From: Silvimonas iriomotensis
Lineage (GTDB): Bacteria; Pseudomonadota; Gammaproteobacteria; Burkholderiales; Chitinibacteraceae
Reading direction: 5' to 3'
NCBI RefSeq assembly: GCF_014645535.1
Contig: NZ_BMLX01000001.1
Coordinates: forward strand, 1,357,169 to 1,421,168
Length of the DNA stretch: 64,000 bases
Shown: positions 8,635 to 18,857 of the stretch, piece by piece
How positions within the stretch are numbered: position 1 is the first letter of the stretch
How the letters are laid out: every line of letters begins with the position of its first letter
Program-made: the position numbers and the translations under genes
The notes under the pieces: generated by a model
Seen by the model: the letters and a program-made list of their open reading frames with translations, nothing else
Databases searched by the model: none
What the model was told of the DNA's origin: nothing

Positions 8635-9606
8635 CTATGCGCCAAAATGATCGAATGCGCCGTGGCTGAAAGCGAGCGCAGCGCCCTGGCCATCGACCAG
8701 TTGCACTGCTTGCGCACCCGCCAGCGGGGCGAGCATACGGCCAACCCTGGTCAAGGGCAAGTCGTGCTCCAGCGCCAGATGGAGAATCTGTTCGCGCCGC
8801 GTCGCAGGCGCACAGAAACACAGTTCGTACTCATCGCCCCCGGCCAGTGCCAGCTTTTGCTGCGTGGCCAGCGGCAATGCGCCAAGGACCGGATCAACCG
8901 GCAGCGACTCGGCAAACAACTCCGCCCGCAACCCGGAACGCTCGCAGATATGGCCCAGATCGCCCACGATGCCGTCAGAGACATCAAGGCACGCGCTGGC
9001 CAGGCCACGCAAGGCACGGCCCAGGGCCACACGGGGCGTGGGCATTTCCAGCCGGTCAAGACAGCGCGCCAGCATTTCGGGCGCCAGCTGCAGTGCATCA
9101 GTACGCTGCGCCACGGCCGCGGCTGCGGCCCCCAGCACGCCAGACACCCAGACATCGTCGCCATCACTGGCACCGCACCGTGTTAATGCGGTGCCGGTTT
9201 CGACCTCGCCGGCAATCTGGATACTGATGGTGAGCGGCCCGCGCGTGGTATCCCCACCGACCAGTTCCACCCCGTGCAATTGCGCCAGATGAAACAAGCC
9301 GCGGCTGAAGGCGTCCAGCCAGGCGGTGTCGGCCGCAGGCAGGGCCAGCGCCAGGGTAAACCAGCGTGGCACCGCCCCCATGGCCGCCAGATCAGACAGA
9401 TTGACCGCCAGCGATTTGTAACCCAGCCGCCAAGGGTCAACGTCGGCAAAGAAATGCCGGCCGCTGACCAGCATGTCGACCGAAATGGCTTGCTGGCAAC
9501 CAGCGCGGGGCGTGAGCAAGGCGGCGTCATCCCCGATCCCCAGATCCGCCACAGCGGGCTGGGTGGCCGGGTTGAAATAACGCTTGATGAGGTCGAACTC
9601 GTTCAC
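8635..9606 (-). CDS. thiL: Thiamine-monophosphate kinase
   Basis: The 323-residue enzyme phosphorylates thiamine monophosphate to the active cofactor. It has the N-terminal GDDAALL metal/ATP loop, VGGDTTRG, the LDVSDGIVGDL Mg-binding motif and GGDEYELCF near the C-terminus, all typical of ThiL in the PurM-like ATPase family. It follows nusB by 22 bases, and the nusB-thiL-pgpA order is common in proteobacteria. Confidence 0.95.
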   Translation of the reverse strand: MNEFDLIKRYFNPATQPAVADLGIGDDAALLTPRAGCQQAISVDMLVSGRHFFADVDPWRLGYKSLAVNLSDLAAMGAVPRWFTLALALPAADTAWLDAFSRGLFHLAQLHGVELVGGDTTRGPLTISIQIAGEVETGTALTRCGASDGDDVWVSGVLGAAAAAVAQRTDALQLAPEMLARCLDRLEMPTPRVALGRALRGLASACLDVSDGIVGDLGHICERSGLRAELFAESLPVDPVLGALPLATQQKLALAGGDEYELCFCAPATRREQILHLALEHDLPLTRVGRMLAPLAGAQAVQLVDGQGAALAFSHGAFDHFGA

Positions 9607-9628
9607 AACGAAACAGACACCGTGGCGA

Positions 9629-10120
9629 TCAACGTGCGCGTTTGGCGCGGATGGCTTCCACTTCGACCGGGCGCACTTCGGCGGCCAGCTTGTCCAGCAC
9701 GCCGTTCACAAAACGGTGGCCATCGGTACCGCCAAAGGTTTTGGCCAGCTCGATCGCTTCGTTGATGATGACCGGGTACGGGGTTTCCGGCATGTTGATG
9801 ATTTCCTGCGCGCCCACGTACAGAATGGCGCGCTCGACCGGGCTGACTTCTTCAAAGTCACGGTCCACGTGCGGCTTCAGGGCTTCAGTCAGCGCTGCAT
9901 TGCTCTGGATGCCACCCACCAGGATGGACTTGAACAAGCCTTCGTCGGCCTTGACGAAGTACGGGCTGCTTTCTTTCAGGAAGCGCTCGATAGCGGGGAT
10001 GGATTCACCCGTCAGTTGCCACTGGTACAAGCCTTGCATGGCAAATTCGCGGGAGCGGCGACGGGCCGACTTCGGCGGCTTCTTCGGCGCGTCCGCGCCC
10101 GGCTGGTTCACTTCGCTCAT
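9629..10120 (-). CDS. nusB: Transcription antitermination factor NusB
   Basis: The 163-residue all-helical RNA-binding protein partners NusE (S10) at boxA to suppress termination in rRNA operons. [19 protein letters not shown] is the N-terminal RNA-binding arginine helix, and [30 protein letters not shown] the conserved C-terminal signature. Its start overlaps the ribH stop by four bases (ATGA), so translation is coupled. Confidence 0.95.
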   Translation of the reverse strand: MSEVNQPGADAPKKPPKSARRRSREFAMQGLYQWQLTGESIPAIERFLKESSPYFVKADEGLFKSILVGGIQSNAALTEALKPHVDRDFEEVSPVERAILYVGAQEIINMPETPYPVIINEAIELAKTFGGTDGHRFVNGVLDKLAAEVRPVEVEAIRAKRAR

Positions 10121-10590
10121 GCTCGCAACGCCTTTTGCAGATTGGCCATTTCCACGGCAACACGGGCAGCATCGGTGCCCTTTTCCTGCACGCGCACTTC
10201 AGCTTGCTCGTCGGTTTCGGTCGTCAGGATCGCGTTGGCAATCGGGATACCGGCATCAAGACCAATACGGGTCACGCCCGCGCCAGACTCGTTGGAAACC
10301 AGTTCAAAATGGTAGGTTTCACCGCGGATCACCGCGCCCAGCGCGATCAATGCATCGTATTGGTCCGATTCAGCCAGAGACTGCAATACCAGCGGGATTT
10401 CCAGCGCGCCAGGTACAGTGGTCAGCAGCAGGTCTTCGTCTTTGACGCCCAGTTTTTTCAGTTCAGCCAGACATGCATCACGCAGGCCTTCGCACACCGG
10501 TGTATTGAAACGCGCCATGACGATGGCAATGCGCAGCCCTTCTCCATTGAAGTCGGGTGCAATAAACGGAATCGATGGATTGATCGACAT
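10117..10590 (-). CDS. ribH: 6,7-dimethyl-8-ribityllumazine synthase
   Basis: The 157-residue enzyme makes the lumazine precursor of riboflavin from the pyrimidine and the butanone phosphate supplied by RibD and RibBX. It has [13 protein letters not shown] (substrate loop), [27 protein letters not shown] (with the catalytic His), and the phosphate-binding segment near [14 protein letters not shown]. It lies 61 bases behind ribBX and overlaps nusB. Confidence 0.96.
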   Translation of the reverse strand: MSINPSIPFIAPDFNGEGLRIAIVMARFNTPVCEGLRDACLAELKKLGVKDEDLLLTTVPGALEIPLVLQSLAESDQYDALIALGAVIRGETYHFELVSNESGAGVTRIGLDAGIPIANAILTTETDEQAEVRVQEKGTDAARVAVEMANLQKALRA

Positions 10591-10651
10591 GGTTAATCCT
10601 TGATGAGGTTATTTATAGCGGCTGTCACTGCTTGTTTTGCAGGCAACCTGT

Positions 10652-11761
10652 TTATTTCTCTGCACAACGCGGCAATTCAAAGCCGGTAATTTCCAGCCCG
10701 AAACCGGTCATGCTTGGAATCTTGCGCTCCGGGCTCAAGAGCCGCATTTTGCCGACGCCCAAAGACTTGAGCATCTGCGCGCCAATACCGTAGGTGCGCA
10801 TATCCCATTTGCGTACCTGCTCCAGCTTGAGCTCAGGCAGCGCGCGCGCCAGCAGATCATTGCCGTCTTCGGTACGGTGCAACAGGATCATCACGCCGCT
10901 CTCGGCTTTGGCGATGGCATCCAGTGATTCGCGCACATTCCAGGAATGCCCGGAATGCGAGAGATCCAGCCAGTCCATCAGCGATGCGGGTTCGTGTACC
11001 CGCACCAGCGTTTCCTTGTCGGGCTGCGGTTCGCCCTTGACCAGCGCCAGGTGCGTGGTTTCGGTCAGTTTGTCGCGGAACACGGCCAGTTCAAAATCGC
11101 CGGCAAAGGTTTCTACCGTGCGGCGGCCTTTGCATTCGATCAGCGTTTCAGTCTGGCTGCGGTAATGGATCAGGTCGGCAATGGTGCCGATCTTGATGTC
11201 ATGCTCGGCAGCGAACTCCAGCAACTCGGGCAGACGCGCCATGGTGCCGTCGTCGTTCATGATTTCGCAAATGACCGATGCCGGCGACAAACCGCCCAGC
11301 ATGGCCAGATCAGAGCCGGCCTCGGTATGGCCGGCGCGCACCAGCACGCCACCCGGTTGCGCCAGCAGCGGGAACACATGGCCTGGCGAGACCAGATCGC
11401 CCGGCTTGGCGTCAAATGCCACCGCCTTGCGGATGGTCAGCGCGCGATCATGCGCCGAGATACCGGTACTGACGCCTTCAGCCGCTTCGATCGAGACGGT
11501 AAAGTTGGTGCCGTGGCTGGAGCCGTTGTTGTTCACCATCAGCGGCAGCGCCAGTTGCTGGCAGCGCTCGGCAGACAGTGTCAGGCAGATCAGGCCGCGG
11601 CCGTATTTGGCCATGAAGTTGATGGCCTCCGGCGTGACGTAATCTGCCGCCAGCACCAGATCGCCTTCGTTTTCACGGTCTTCTTCATCGACCAGAATGA
11701 CCATCTTGCCCAGACGGATATCGGCAATGATGTCCTTGATGGGGGAAATGCTGGCCGCCAT
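10652..11761 (-). CDS. ribB: 3,4-dihydroxy-2-butanone 4-phosphate synthase with degenerate GTP cyclohydrolase II domain (RibBX type)
   Basis: The 369-residue two-domain protein has an N-terminal RibB domain (about residues 1-205) that looks active: LVDEEDRENEGDLV, SHGTNFTVSIEA and AGHTEAGSDLA are the metal, phosphate and catalytic motifs. The C-terminal half (about 210-365) follows the GTP cyclohydrolase II fold (LVRVHEPASLMDWL, TEDGNDLL, RTYGIGAQMLKSLG) but lacks the three zinc cysteines of that enzyme; the CX2GX7CXC stretch is replaced by residues without Cys. This matches the RibBX variant known in proteobacteria, so GTP cyclohydrolase activity (ribA) should be encoded elsewhere. It abuts ribE with no gap. 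Confidence 0.9.
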   Translation of the reverse strand: MAASISPIKDIIADIRLGKMVILVDEEDRENEGDLVLAADYVTPEAINFMAKYGRGLICLTLSAERCQQLALPLMVNNNGSSHGTNFTVSIEAAEGVSTGISAHDRALTIRKAVAFDAKPGDLVSPGHVFPLLAQPGGVLVRAGHTEAGSDLAMLGGLSPASVICEIMNDDGTMARLPELLEFAAEHDIKIGTIADLIHYRSQTETLIECKGRRTVETFAGDFELAVFRDKLTETTHLALVKGEPQPDKETLVRVHEPASLMDWLDLSHSGHSWNVRESLDAIAKAESGVMILLHRTEDGNDLLARALPELKLEQVRKWDMRTYGIGAQMLKSLGVGKMRLLSPERKIPSMTGFGLEITGFELPRCAEK

Positions 11762-12373
11762 TTACGCTTGCTCCAGCGACATCATGCGCTCTACATAACG
11801 GGCGATCAGGTCGATCTCCAGGTTGACCTTGTCACCAGCCTGAATAGTGCCCAGCGTGGTCACGGCCAGCGTATGCGGGATCAGGTTGATGGAGAAACGG
11901 CAGCCGCCCTCGACATCTGTGACCTTGTTGGTGGTCAGCGAAACACCATTCACCACCACCGAGCCTTTGGCGGCCAGGTATTTTGCCAGCGCCTTTGGCG
12001 CTTCAACCACCAGTTCGCGGTTATCGCCCACCGGATCGAAACTCACCACGCGACCCACGCCATCCACATGGCCGGACACAAGGTGACCACCGACGCGGTC
12101 AGACAGGCGCATGGCCTTTTCCAGATTGACCTTGCCGCCCTCGGCAGCCAGACCCACCGTGACGCTCAGCGATTCATTGGAGACATCAATCCGGTAGCGA
12201 TGCCCTTCAGACAGTTCAATCACCGTCATGCACGCACCGTTGTGCGAGATGCTGTCGCCCAGCGCCACGTCAGACATATCCAGTTCTGGCGCGGCCACGG
12301 TCAGCGTCAGACCGCCTTCAAACGGGGTGATTTTTTCAATCGTGCCAACGGCTTGAACAATACCGGTAAACAT
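11762..12373 (-). CDS. ribE: Riboflavin synthase alpha chain
   Basis: The 203-residue protein consists of two tandem lumazine-binding domains (about 1-97 and 98-195). It dismutates two lumazines to riboflavin and the pyrimidine. The start MFTGIVQAVGTIEKI is diagnostic. DSISHNGACMTVIEL and KGSVVVNGVSLTTNKV are the paired substrate loops of the two repeats, and HLVSGHVDGVG links them. It ends directly at the ribBX start and follows the small zinc-ribbon gene, so it is translated as part of the rib operon. Confidence 0.95.
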   Translation of the reverse strand: MFTGIVQAVGTIEKITPFEGGLTLTVAAPELDMSDVALGDSISHNGACMTVIELSEGHRYRIDVSNESLSVTVGLAAEGGKVNLEKAMRLSDRVGGHLVSGHVDGVGRVVSFDPVGDNRELVVEAPKALAKYLAAKGSVVVNGVSLTTNKVTDVEGGCRFSINLIPHTLAVTTLGTIQAGDKVNLEIDLIARYVERMMSLEQA

Positions 12374-12553
12374 TCAGTGGTTTTCCTTGCTTTGGGCAGC
12401 CAGCAACGCGGCATTGGTTTCACGCACGCGCGTTTTGGACTTGAGTTCGTTGCAGCTATTGCAGAAATAGTCGCGAGCGCCGCAAGCCACCAGTTCTTCC
12501 AGTGGTTTGCCACAATCCGGGCACAGCATCGCGGGGGTTTGGGTGTCAGACAT
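12374..12553 (-). CDS. Short zinc-ribbon protein, YfgJ family
   Basis: The 59-residue protein starts MSDTQTPAMLCPDCGKPLEEL and contains two Cys pairs (CPDC and CNSC) around VACGARDYFC. The spacing and the segment CPDCGKPLEELVACGARDYF closely resemble the C-terminal half of E. coli YfgJ, a zinc-ribbon protein of unknown role. The upstream open frame overlaps ribD, so I use the ATG at 12553, five bases after the ribD stop. It stops directly before ribE, an unusual insert in the rib operon; a link to flavin synthesis is not shown by the sequence. Confidence 0.75.
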   Translation of the reverse strand: MSDTQTPAMLCPDCGKPLEELVACGARDYFCNSCNELKSKTRVRETNAALLAAQSKENH

Positions 12554-12557
12554 CTCG

Positions 12558-13670
12558 CTACTCCTGCGTGACAAATAGAGCCGAATCAGTGAATCGCAAG
12601 TCCCAGCGCAGGTCATCACCCACCATGCGCCGTTCCTTCACCACGGGTGCGTGCTTGTTGGCCAGGTCATCCAGCTCAAGCCAGGCGGTACCGCGGGCGG
12701 AATCCCCAATCAGAATCGGCGCCTGATACAGCACCAGTTCGTCAACCAGCCCTGCCCGCAAGAGCGCGCCATTGAGGCTGGCGCCAGCTTCTACGGTGAC
12801 CTCGTTGCAGCCACGCTGACCCAGTTCATGCACAAGGCGGGTTACATCCACCTGCCCTGCGGCATCCGGGCACACCAGCACCTCGGCGCCCGCATCAACC
12901 AGCTTTTGCGCCCGGCCTTCCTCAGCATATGCCGTGGCGATCAATACGCCCGGCGTTTGCAACATTCTGGCGGTAGGCGGCATGCGCAGGCGGCTATCAA
13001 CCACCACCCGCAGCAAGGGCCGGCCGATGTCGATATCGCGCGCGGTCAGCTGGGCATCGTCGGCCAGCACGGTGCCAATGCCGGTCAGCATGGCACTGGA
13101 ACGCGCCCGCAGACGCTGCACATCCGCCCGCGCCTGCGGGCCGGTAATCCATTGCGACTGGCCGTTTTGCAAGGCGGTGCGGCCATCCAGCGAGGTGGCC
13201 ACCTTGAGCCGCAACCAGGGGCGTTGCCGGAGCATGCGGCTGAGAAAGCCGCGGTGATGATCCGCCGCTTCTGCCGCCAGCAAACCGTGCGCAACCGCCA
13301 CACCGGCTGCCCGCAAGCGCGCCAGGCCCTGCCCGGCTACCAGCGGGTTCGGGTCACGCAGGGCTGCGACAACGCGTGCCACACCGGCCTTGACCAGCGC
13401 ATCGGCGCACGGCGGGGTGCGGCCGTGATGGCTGCATGGCTCCAGCGTCACATACGCCGTCGCCCCCAGCGCGCGTTCACCGGCCATGCGCAACGCCATG
13501 ATCTCGGCATGGGCATGCCCGGCAGGCTGGCTATGACCTTCACCGACCACTTCGCCATCGCGCACCAGAACACAGCCCACGCTGGGGTTGGGCGGCGCGT
13601 AATACTGCCCGCGCGCGGCCTGGACCAGCGCGCGTTGCATGTAGCGAAGATCGTCGGCAGACCAGATCAC
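12558..13670 (-). CDS. ribD: Bifunctional pyrimidine deaminase/reductase
   Basis: The 370-residue enzyme carries out the second and third steps of riboflavin synthesis. The N-terminal zinc deaminase domain (about 1-145) shows AHAEIMAL and [15 protein letters not shown], the His/Glu and Cys zinc ligands. The C-terminal NADPH reductase domain (about 150-365) shows [35 protein letters not shown] and the glycine-rich [12 protein letters not shown]. It overlaps nrdR by four bases and is followed at once by the zinc-ribbon gene and ribE. Confidence 0.95.
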   Translation of the reverse strand: MIWSADDLRYMQRALVQAARGQYYAPPNPSVGCVLVRDGEVVGEGHSQPAGHAHAEIMALRMAGERALGATAYVTLEPCSHHGRTPPCADALVKAGVARVVAALRDPNPLVAGQGLARLRAAGVAVAHGLLAAEAADHHRGFLSRMLRQRPWLRLKVATSLDGRTALQNGQSQWITGPQARADVQRLRARSSAMLTGIGTVLADDAQLTARDIDIGRPLLRVVVDSRLRMPPTARMLQTPGVLIATAYAEEGRAQKLVDAGAEVLVCPDAAGQVDVTRLVHELGQRGCNEVTVEAGASLNGALLRAGLVDELVLYQAPILIGDSARGTAWLELDDLANKHAPVVKERRMVGDDLRWDLRFTDSALFVTQE

Positions 13671-14134
13671 GGCTGCGCCTTGCTGTCGGTACTGACTTCA
13701 CGGATCACGTCGCGGAAGTCGTCAATATCAGAGAAGGAACGGTACACAGAGGCAAAACGGATGTACGCCACCTTGTCCAGCCGCGCCAGCTCGTTCATCA
13801 CCATCTCGCCAATCTGGCGCGACATGATTTCCCGCTCACCCACCGTCAGCACTTTCTGGATGATGCGGCTGATGGCTTCGTCGACAAGATGCGTCGGCAC
13901 CGGCCGCTTGTGCAGCGCCCGATGAAAACTGGTGCGGATTTTTTCGCGATCGAATTCGGCGCGCTGGCCGTTCTGCTTGACCACCTGCGGCATGCGCACT
14001 TCGGCGGTTTCAAAGGTCGTGAAGCGTTTGTCACACACGGCGCAACGGCGGCGGCGGCGTACGACATCACCTTCATCGGACACCCGGCTATCGACAACCT
14101 GGGTATCGGGGGAACCACAAAATGGACACTTCAC
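13667..14134 (-). CDS. nrdR: Transcriptional repressor NrdR
   Basis: The 155-residue ribonucleotide reductase repressor senses ATP/dATP. An N-terminal zinc ribbon ([15 protein letters not shown] ... [13 protein letters not shown]) is followed by an ATP-cone (about 46-140; [20 protein letters not shown]). I start at the GTG at 14132-14134 because GGAGG stands 7 bases before it and NrdR proteins begin with (M)KCPFC; the longer open frame adds a non-conserved 15-residue leader. It heads the leftward rib operon, and nrdR-ribD is a widespread pairing. Confidence 0.93.
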   Translation of the reverse strand: MKCPFCGSPDTQVVDSRVSDEGDVVRRRRRCAVCDKRFTTFETAEVRMPQVVKQNGQRAEFDREKIRTSFHRALHKRPVPTHLVDEAISRIIQKVLTVGEREIMSRQIGEMVMNELARLDKVAYIRFASVYRSFSDIDDFRDVIREVSTDSKAQP

Positions 14135-14265
14135 GCGAAGCCTCCGGCAAAGATCAGGCCCGGAACGGGCGAAAAACAACCAGTCAGATGGTGATACATG
14201 CAGCCGGTTGAGCGGATGTGCAATGCATCATTGTGACTGATTTATCAAAGATCATGAAACAGCAA

Positions 14266-14288
14266 AGGGTGGAGCCACGCCCCACCCT
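14266..14288 (-). terminator. Probable terminator of glyA
   Basis: Inverted repeat AGGGTGG / CCACCCT, 60 to 80 bases beyond the glyA stop. Read leftwards it is followed by TTTGCTGTTTC, a broken T run, so efficiency is uncertain. Confidence 0.5.
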
Positions 14289-14348
14289 GTCTGCCTTGTC
14301 AGCCAGCGCGCCATGACAGCGCGATCTGGCTGACCGGTAACGCCTTGA

Positions 14349-15596
<1,248 letters not shown>

Positions 15597-15760
15597 CGTG
15601 ACAAGTCCAGGTGGGTCAGAAGAATTCCCGATTTTATCATGGTTTACGTGTTTATTACCGCACCATGAACCCGAATTCCGCCCGCGATGCCTGATGAATC
15701 TACATGGAAAGATGAGCGGAATTCATAAGGACTGCCAACCCAATAGCCACCGCCACGGGA

Positions 15761-15826
15761 GTTGCGGTTGCGGTTGCGGTTGCGGTTGCGGTTGCGGTTG
15801 CGGTTGCAGTTGCAGTTGCAGTTGGG
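15761..15826. repeat. Hexanucleotide tandem array: seven GTTGCG, three GTTGCA, one GTTGGG
   Basis: Eleven 6-base units run without interruption, the first seven identical, then three with one change, then a degenerate one (a twelfth, GTTGTT, is barely recognisable). A graded decay from one end suggests expansion by slippage. It lies about 165 bases upstream of the glyA start, outside any believable gene. Confidence 0.92.
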
Positions 15827-15945
15827 GTTGTTTTTGACTTTCCTCCCCCATTAAAGCCAAGCGCCGATGGAGTGGAGGGAGACCCAGGCTCCCGACCGAC
15901 TGAGGGCAGCCCGGAGGGCCGCAGGGCTGGGGTCGCCTTTCTTTG

Positions 15946-15977
15946 CCTACTTTCTTTGGCGAAGCAAAGAAAGTAGG
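15946..15977. repeat. Long hairpin repeat, 13-base perfect stem
   Basis: CCTACTTTCTTTG and CAAAGAAAGTAGG flank a GCGAAG loop. From my knowledge of proteobacterial genomes, similar hairpins are dispersed in many copies and give rise to short spurious ORFs. A second composite dyad (CCTTTAA...TTAAAGG with inner GCGCC/GGCGC) follows near 16008-16047. Confidence 0.75.
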
Positions 15978-16079
15978 GTGCTCCGGCCACCGCCGGTATC
16001 AAAATGCCTTTAAACCCGCGCCGCAAGGCGCTAACAGGGGTTAAAGGTTTTGCAGCAATGCCCAACCCAGCATTGCAAC

Positions 16080-16319
16080 TGGATTCCTGCCTTCGCAGGA
16101 ATGACGATTCAGGGGCAATAGGAAGCGCCGCAGTACCTGCCCACACCACGACTGGACACCTGCCTCCGCAGGAATGACGAGTCAGGGCAAATGGAAGCGC
16201 CGCAGCATCCACCCGCACCACGACTGGACACCTGCCTTCGCAGGAATGACGAGTCAGCAGCAAAAGGAAGCCCGCAGGAACGACGAGTCAGCAGCAAAAG
16301 AAAGCGCCGCAGCATCTGC
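16080..16319. repeat. Tandem 72-base repeat, about 3.3 copies, each with a palindromic core
   Basis: Units start near 16080, 16153 and 16225, with a partial fourth inserted near 16271. Each begins TGGA(T/C)(T/A)CCTGCC, then TTCGCAGGAATGACGA, then a GGAAGCGCCGCAG tail. The core TTCCTGC-CTTC-GCAGGAA forms a hairpin and resembles the dRS3-like or REP-like ATTCCTGC...GCAGGAAT elements dispersed in Neisseria and other proteobacteria. No spacer variation of the CRISPR kind is present. Confidence 0.85.
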
Positions 16320-16347
16320 CCACACCACCTCCCTCACCCCACCCCCC

Positions 16348-16380
16348 AAAAAAAACAAAACCCGGTTAAAAAACCGGGTT
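16348..16380 (-). terminator. Rho-independent terminator of the purine-salvage operon
   Basis: Stem AACCCGGTT / AACCGGGTT, 46 bases beyond the hpt stop, followed leftwards by TTGTTTTTTTT. Confidence 0.9.
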
Positions 16381-16425
16381 CCGCCCAAATGCCCCAAGGC
16401 ATTCCACAAAAAGCACCAAGGCCGC

Positions 16426-16998
16426 TTACAGCCCCTTCACCGCATAAATGCACAAGGTATTGCGCCAATACCCCTGGTAATCCATCCCGCAACCAAACAG
16501 GAAACGGTCTTCCACCTCCAGACCCACAAAGTCCGCCTTCACACCCGGCGCCTTGCGGTCGTGCAGTTTGTCGACCAGCACCGCCACCTTCACCTCCTTG
16601 GCACCACGCTTCAGACAATCTTCAATCACGGCAGCCAGCGTGTGGCCTTCGTCCAGAATGTCGTCGATGATCAGGATGGTACGGCCCTTCATGTCGTCAC
16701 GCGGCGGCACCAGCCAGTTGATCTGGCCGCCGCTGGTTTCGTGGCGATAACGGCTGGCATGCAGGTAAGAGCACTCCAGCGGGAAACGCAGCCTGGGCAG
16801 CAGATGGCCAGAGACAATCAGGCCACCATTCATGATCGTGTACACGATCGGGTTGCTGCTGGACATGGCGTCCGTAATGCGCGCAGCCATATGGTCGATC
16901 GCAGCAAGGACCTCCTGTTCTGTATGCAGGCAGTCTGCGTTGTCGATAATGGTGTTGGCTGCAGGTAGTTCAAGCGTCACGGTCGATACCCCGATCAA
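16426..16998 (-). CDS. hpt: Hypoxanthine-guanine phosphoribosyltransferase
   Basis: The 190-residue enzyme salvages hypoxanthine and guanine to IMP and GMP using PRPP. The PRPP-binding signature [14 protein letters not shown] is clear, with [10 protein letters not shown] as the pyrophosphate loop and [20 protein letters not shown] as the purine-contact region carrying the conserved Lys. It is the last gene of the NCS2 permease-apt-hpt operon; its ATG overlaps the apt stop by four bases. Xanthine or guanine preference cannot be decided from the sequence. Confidence 0.92.
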   Translation of the reverse strand: MIGVSTVTLELPAANTIIDNADCLHTEQEVLAAIDHMAARITDAMSSSNPIVYTIMNGGLIVSGHLLPRLRFPLECSYLHASRYRHETSGGQINWLVPPRDDMKGRTILIIDDILDEGHTLAAVIEDCLKRGAKEVKVAVLVDKLHDRKAPGVKADFVGLEVEDRFLFGCGMDYQGYWRNTLCIYAVKGL

Positions 16999-17543
16999 TG
17001 TCCGGCAAAATCACAAATGGTAAACAGCGGCAAACCCTGATCACGGATCAGTCTGGAGCCGCCCAGTTCTGGCAGATCAACAATCGCTGCACCTTCTACC
17101 ACCGTCGCACCAAGGCGATGCAGCAGATTGTACGCTGCGAGCATGGTGCCGCCGGTGGCCACCAGGTCGTCAATCAGCAGAACCCGATCGCCCGCCTTGC
17201 AGGCGTCGGTGTGGATTTCGACCGTGGCCGAACCGTATTCCAGTTCGTATTCCTCTGCCACGGTCAGATAGGGAAGCTTGCCTTTCTTGCGGATCGGCAC
17301 GAAACCCAGGTTCAGTTCATAGGCCACCACGGCGCCCAGGATGAAACCACGCGCATCTACGCCAGCGACGACATCCAGTTTGGCGTCCATATAGCGGTGG
17401 ACAAACGTATCAACCAGCACCCGGAAGAGTTTCGGGTCTTGCAGCAGCGGCGTGATGTCGCGAAACATCACACCCGGTTGCGGCCAGTCTGGCACGGTAC
17501 GGATATGCGACTGGATATAGTCGGCGTAGAGCGGTTCTTTCAT
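16995..17543 (-). CDS. apt: Adenine phosphoribosyltransferase
   Basis: The 182-residue enzyme converts adenine and PRPP to AMP. The PRPP motif [14 protein letters not shown] is present, as are [14 protein letters not shown] near the N-terminus and [16 protein letters not shown], all standard for bacterial Apt. It follows the purine permease by 21 bases and is coupled to hpt, forming a purine uptake and salvage unit. Confidence 0.95.
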   Translation of the reverse strand: MKEPLYADYIQSHIRTVPDWPQPGVMFRDITPLLQDPKLFRVLVDTFVHRYMDAKLDVVAGVDARGFILGAVVAYELNLGFVPIRKKGKLPYLTVAEEYELEYGSATVEIHTDACKAGDRVLLIDDLVATGGTMLAAYNLLHRLGATVVEGAAIVDLPELGGSRLIRDQGLPLFTICDFAGH

Positions 17544-17564
17544 CCTGGAAAACCTTGAAGTGGA

Positions 17565-18857
17565 TCAGCCAAAGAAGGCAAATTTCACCAGCCACAAGAG
17601 CGCAATCACCACCACGGCGGGCGAAAGGTCACGCATGCGGCCAGCCAGCAATTTGATGGCCACGTAGCTGATGAAGCCGATCGCGATACCGTCTGCGATC
17701 GAGTAAGTAAACGGAATCGCCAGTGCGGTCATCACGGCCGGGGCGGATTCGGTCAGATCGTTCCATTCGATCTCGGCCAGACCACGCGCCATCAGCACAG
17801 CCACATAGCACAGGGCCGGGGCAGTTGCGAAAGCCGGGACCGAGTTGGCCAGCGGTGCGAACACCAGCGAGATCAGGAACAGGATCGCGACCACAACTGC
17901 GGTCAGACCGGTACGGCCGCCCACAGCAGTGCCAGCCGCAGATTCAATATAAGCGGTGGTGGACGAGGTACCCAGTACGGAACCGACAACAATGGCAGAA
18001 CTGTCGGCCATCAGCGCGCGCTTCAGGCGCGGCAGCTTGCCGTCTTTGTCCAGCAGGCCAGCGCGGTGCGACACGCCGATCAGCGTACCAGTGGTATCGA
18101 ACAGATCAACAAAGAAGAACACGAAGATCACGCCCAGCAGACCGGCGTTCAGCGCGCCGTGCAGATCCATTTGCATGAATGTCGGGGCGATCGACGGCGG
18201 TGCGGACATGACACCAAGGAACTTGGACAGACCCATCAGGACCGAGATCACGGTCACGGCCAGAATGGAAATGATGATGGAGCCCGGAATACGACGGTAT
18301 TCCAGCGCCACGATCAGGAAAAAGCCCAGCACGGCCAGCAGCGTGGTCGGTGCGTGGATGTTACCCAGCGTCACCAGGGTTGCGGGCGAGCCCACAACAA
18401 CGCCTGCGCTCTTGAGCGCGATCAGCGCCAGGAAAATACCGACACCGGCAGAAATGGCCAGCTTGAGCGAGTGCGGGATCGCGTTCACGATCGCTTCACG
18501 CACCTTGAACAGGCTCACCACCAGGAAAATGATGCCGGAGATGAACACCGCACCCAGCGCCACTTGCCAGGGCACACCCATGCCCTTGCACACGGTGAAG
18601 GTGAAGTAGGCGTTCAGGCCCATGCCCGGCGCCAGCGCGATCGGGTAATTGGCCACAAGGCCCATCACCAGCGAACCGGTTGCCGCAGCAATACACGTCG
18701 CCACGAACACGGCGTTGAAGTCCATGCCCGTGATGGACAGGATGGAAGGATTGACGAAGATGATGTACGCCATCGTCAAAAAGGTGGTGAAACCTGCCAG
18801 AACTTCGGTACGGACGTCGGTACCATGTTCCTTGAGCTTGAAGAACGCTTCGAGCAT
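17565..18857 (-). CDS. NCS2-family purine permease (AzgA/PbuG branch)
   Basis: The 430-residue membrane protein has about 12-14 hydrophobic segments. The start (FFKLKEHGTDVRTEVLAGFTTFLTMAYI) and LAPGMGLNAYFTFTV are typical of the AzgA-like branch of the nucleobase-cation symporter-2 group, which includes E. coli AdeP, GhxP and B. subtilis PbuG. These import adenine, hypoxanthine or guanine by proton symport. Position ahead of apt and hpt supports purine uptake; the exact base is not determined. Confidence 0.9.
   Translation of the reverse strand: MLEAFFKLKEHGTDVRTEVLAGFTTFLTMAYIIFVNPSILSITGMDFNAVFVATCIAAATGSLVMGLVANYPIALAPGMGLNAYFTFTVCKGMGVPWQVALGAVFISGIIFLVVSLFKVREAIVNAIPHSLKLAISAGVGIFLALIALKSAGVVVGSPATLVTLGNIHAPTTLLAVLGFFLIVALEYRRIPGSIIISILAVTVISVLMGLSKFLGVMSAPPSIAPTFMQMDLHGALNAGLLGVIFVFFFVDLFDTTGTLIGVSHRAGLLDKDGKLPRLKRALMADSSAIVVGSVLGTSSTTAYIESAAGTAVGGRTGLTAVVVAILFLISLVFAPLANSVPAFATAPALCYVAVLMARGLAEIEWNDLTESAPAVMTALAIPFTYSIADGIAIGFISYVAIKLLAGRMRDLSPAVVVIALLWLVKFAFFG

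Larger units (their letters stand above)
15597..16425. other. Non-coding repeat island between glyA and hpt (829 bases)
   Basis: No gene is credible here. The open frames on the minus strand encode low-complexity Thr-Ala runs and the familiar SSFLRRQE-type translation of palindromic repeats. From left to right it holds the glyA promoter region, the GTTGCG hexamer array, a segment with a 13-base-stem hairpin and a second composite hairpin near 16008-16047, the 72-base tandem repeats, and the hpt terminator. Confidence 0.75.

Noticed and set aside
10591-10651. FMN riboswitch in the rib operon
   Set aside because: Gap is only 61 bases and lacks the conserved FMN-element sequences; none seen upstream of nrdR either.
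10946-12571. 541-codon open frame opposite ribBX and ribE
   Set aside because: Antisense shadow across two intact genes.
15700-16315. Minus-strand open frames rich in FLRRQ and Thr-Ala repeats
   Set aside because: They are translations of palindromic repeats and the hexamer array; no start signal or conserved domain.
16080-16319. Possible CRISPR array
   Set aside because: Units are tandem with no distinct spacers, the whole 72 bases are repeated, and no cas genes are near.
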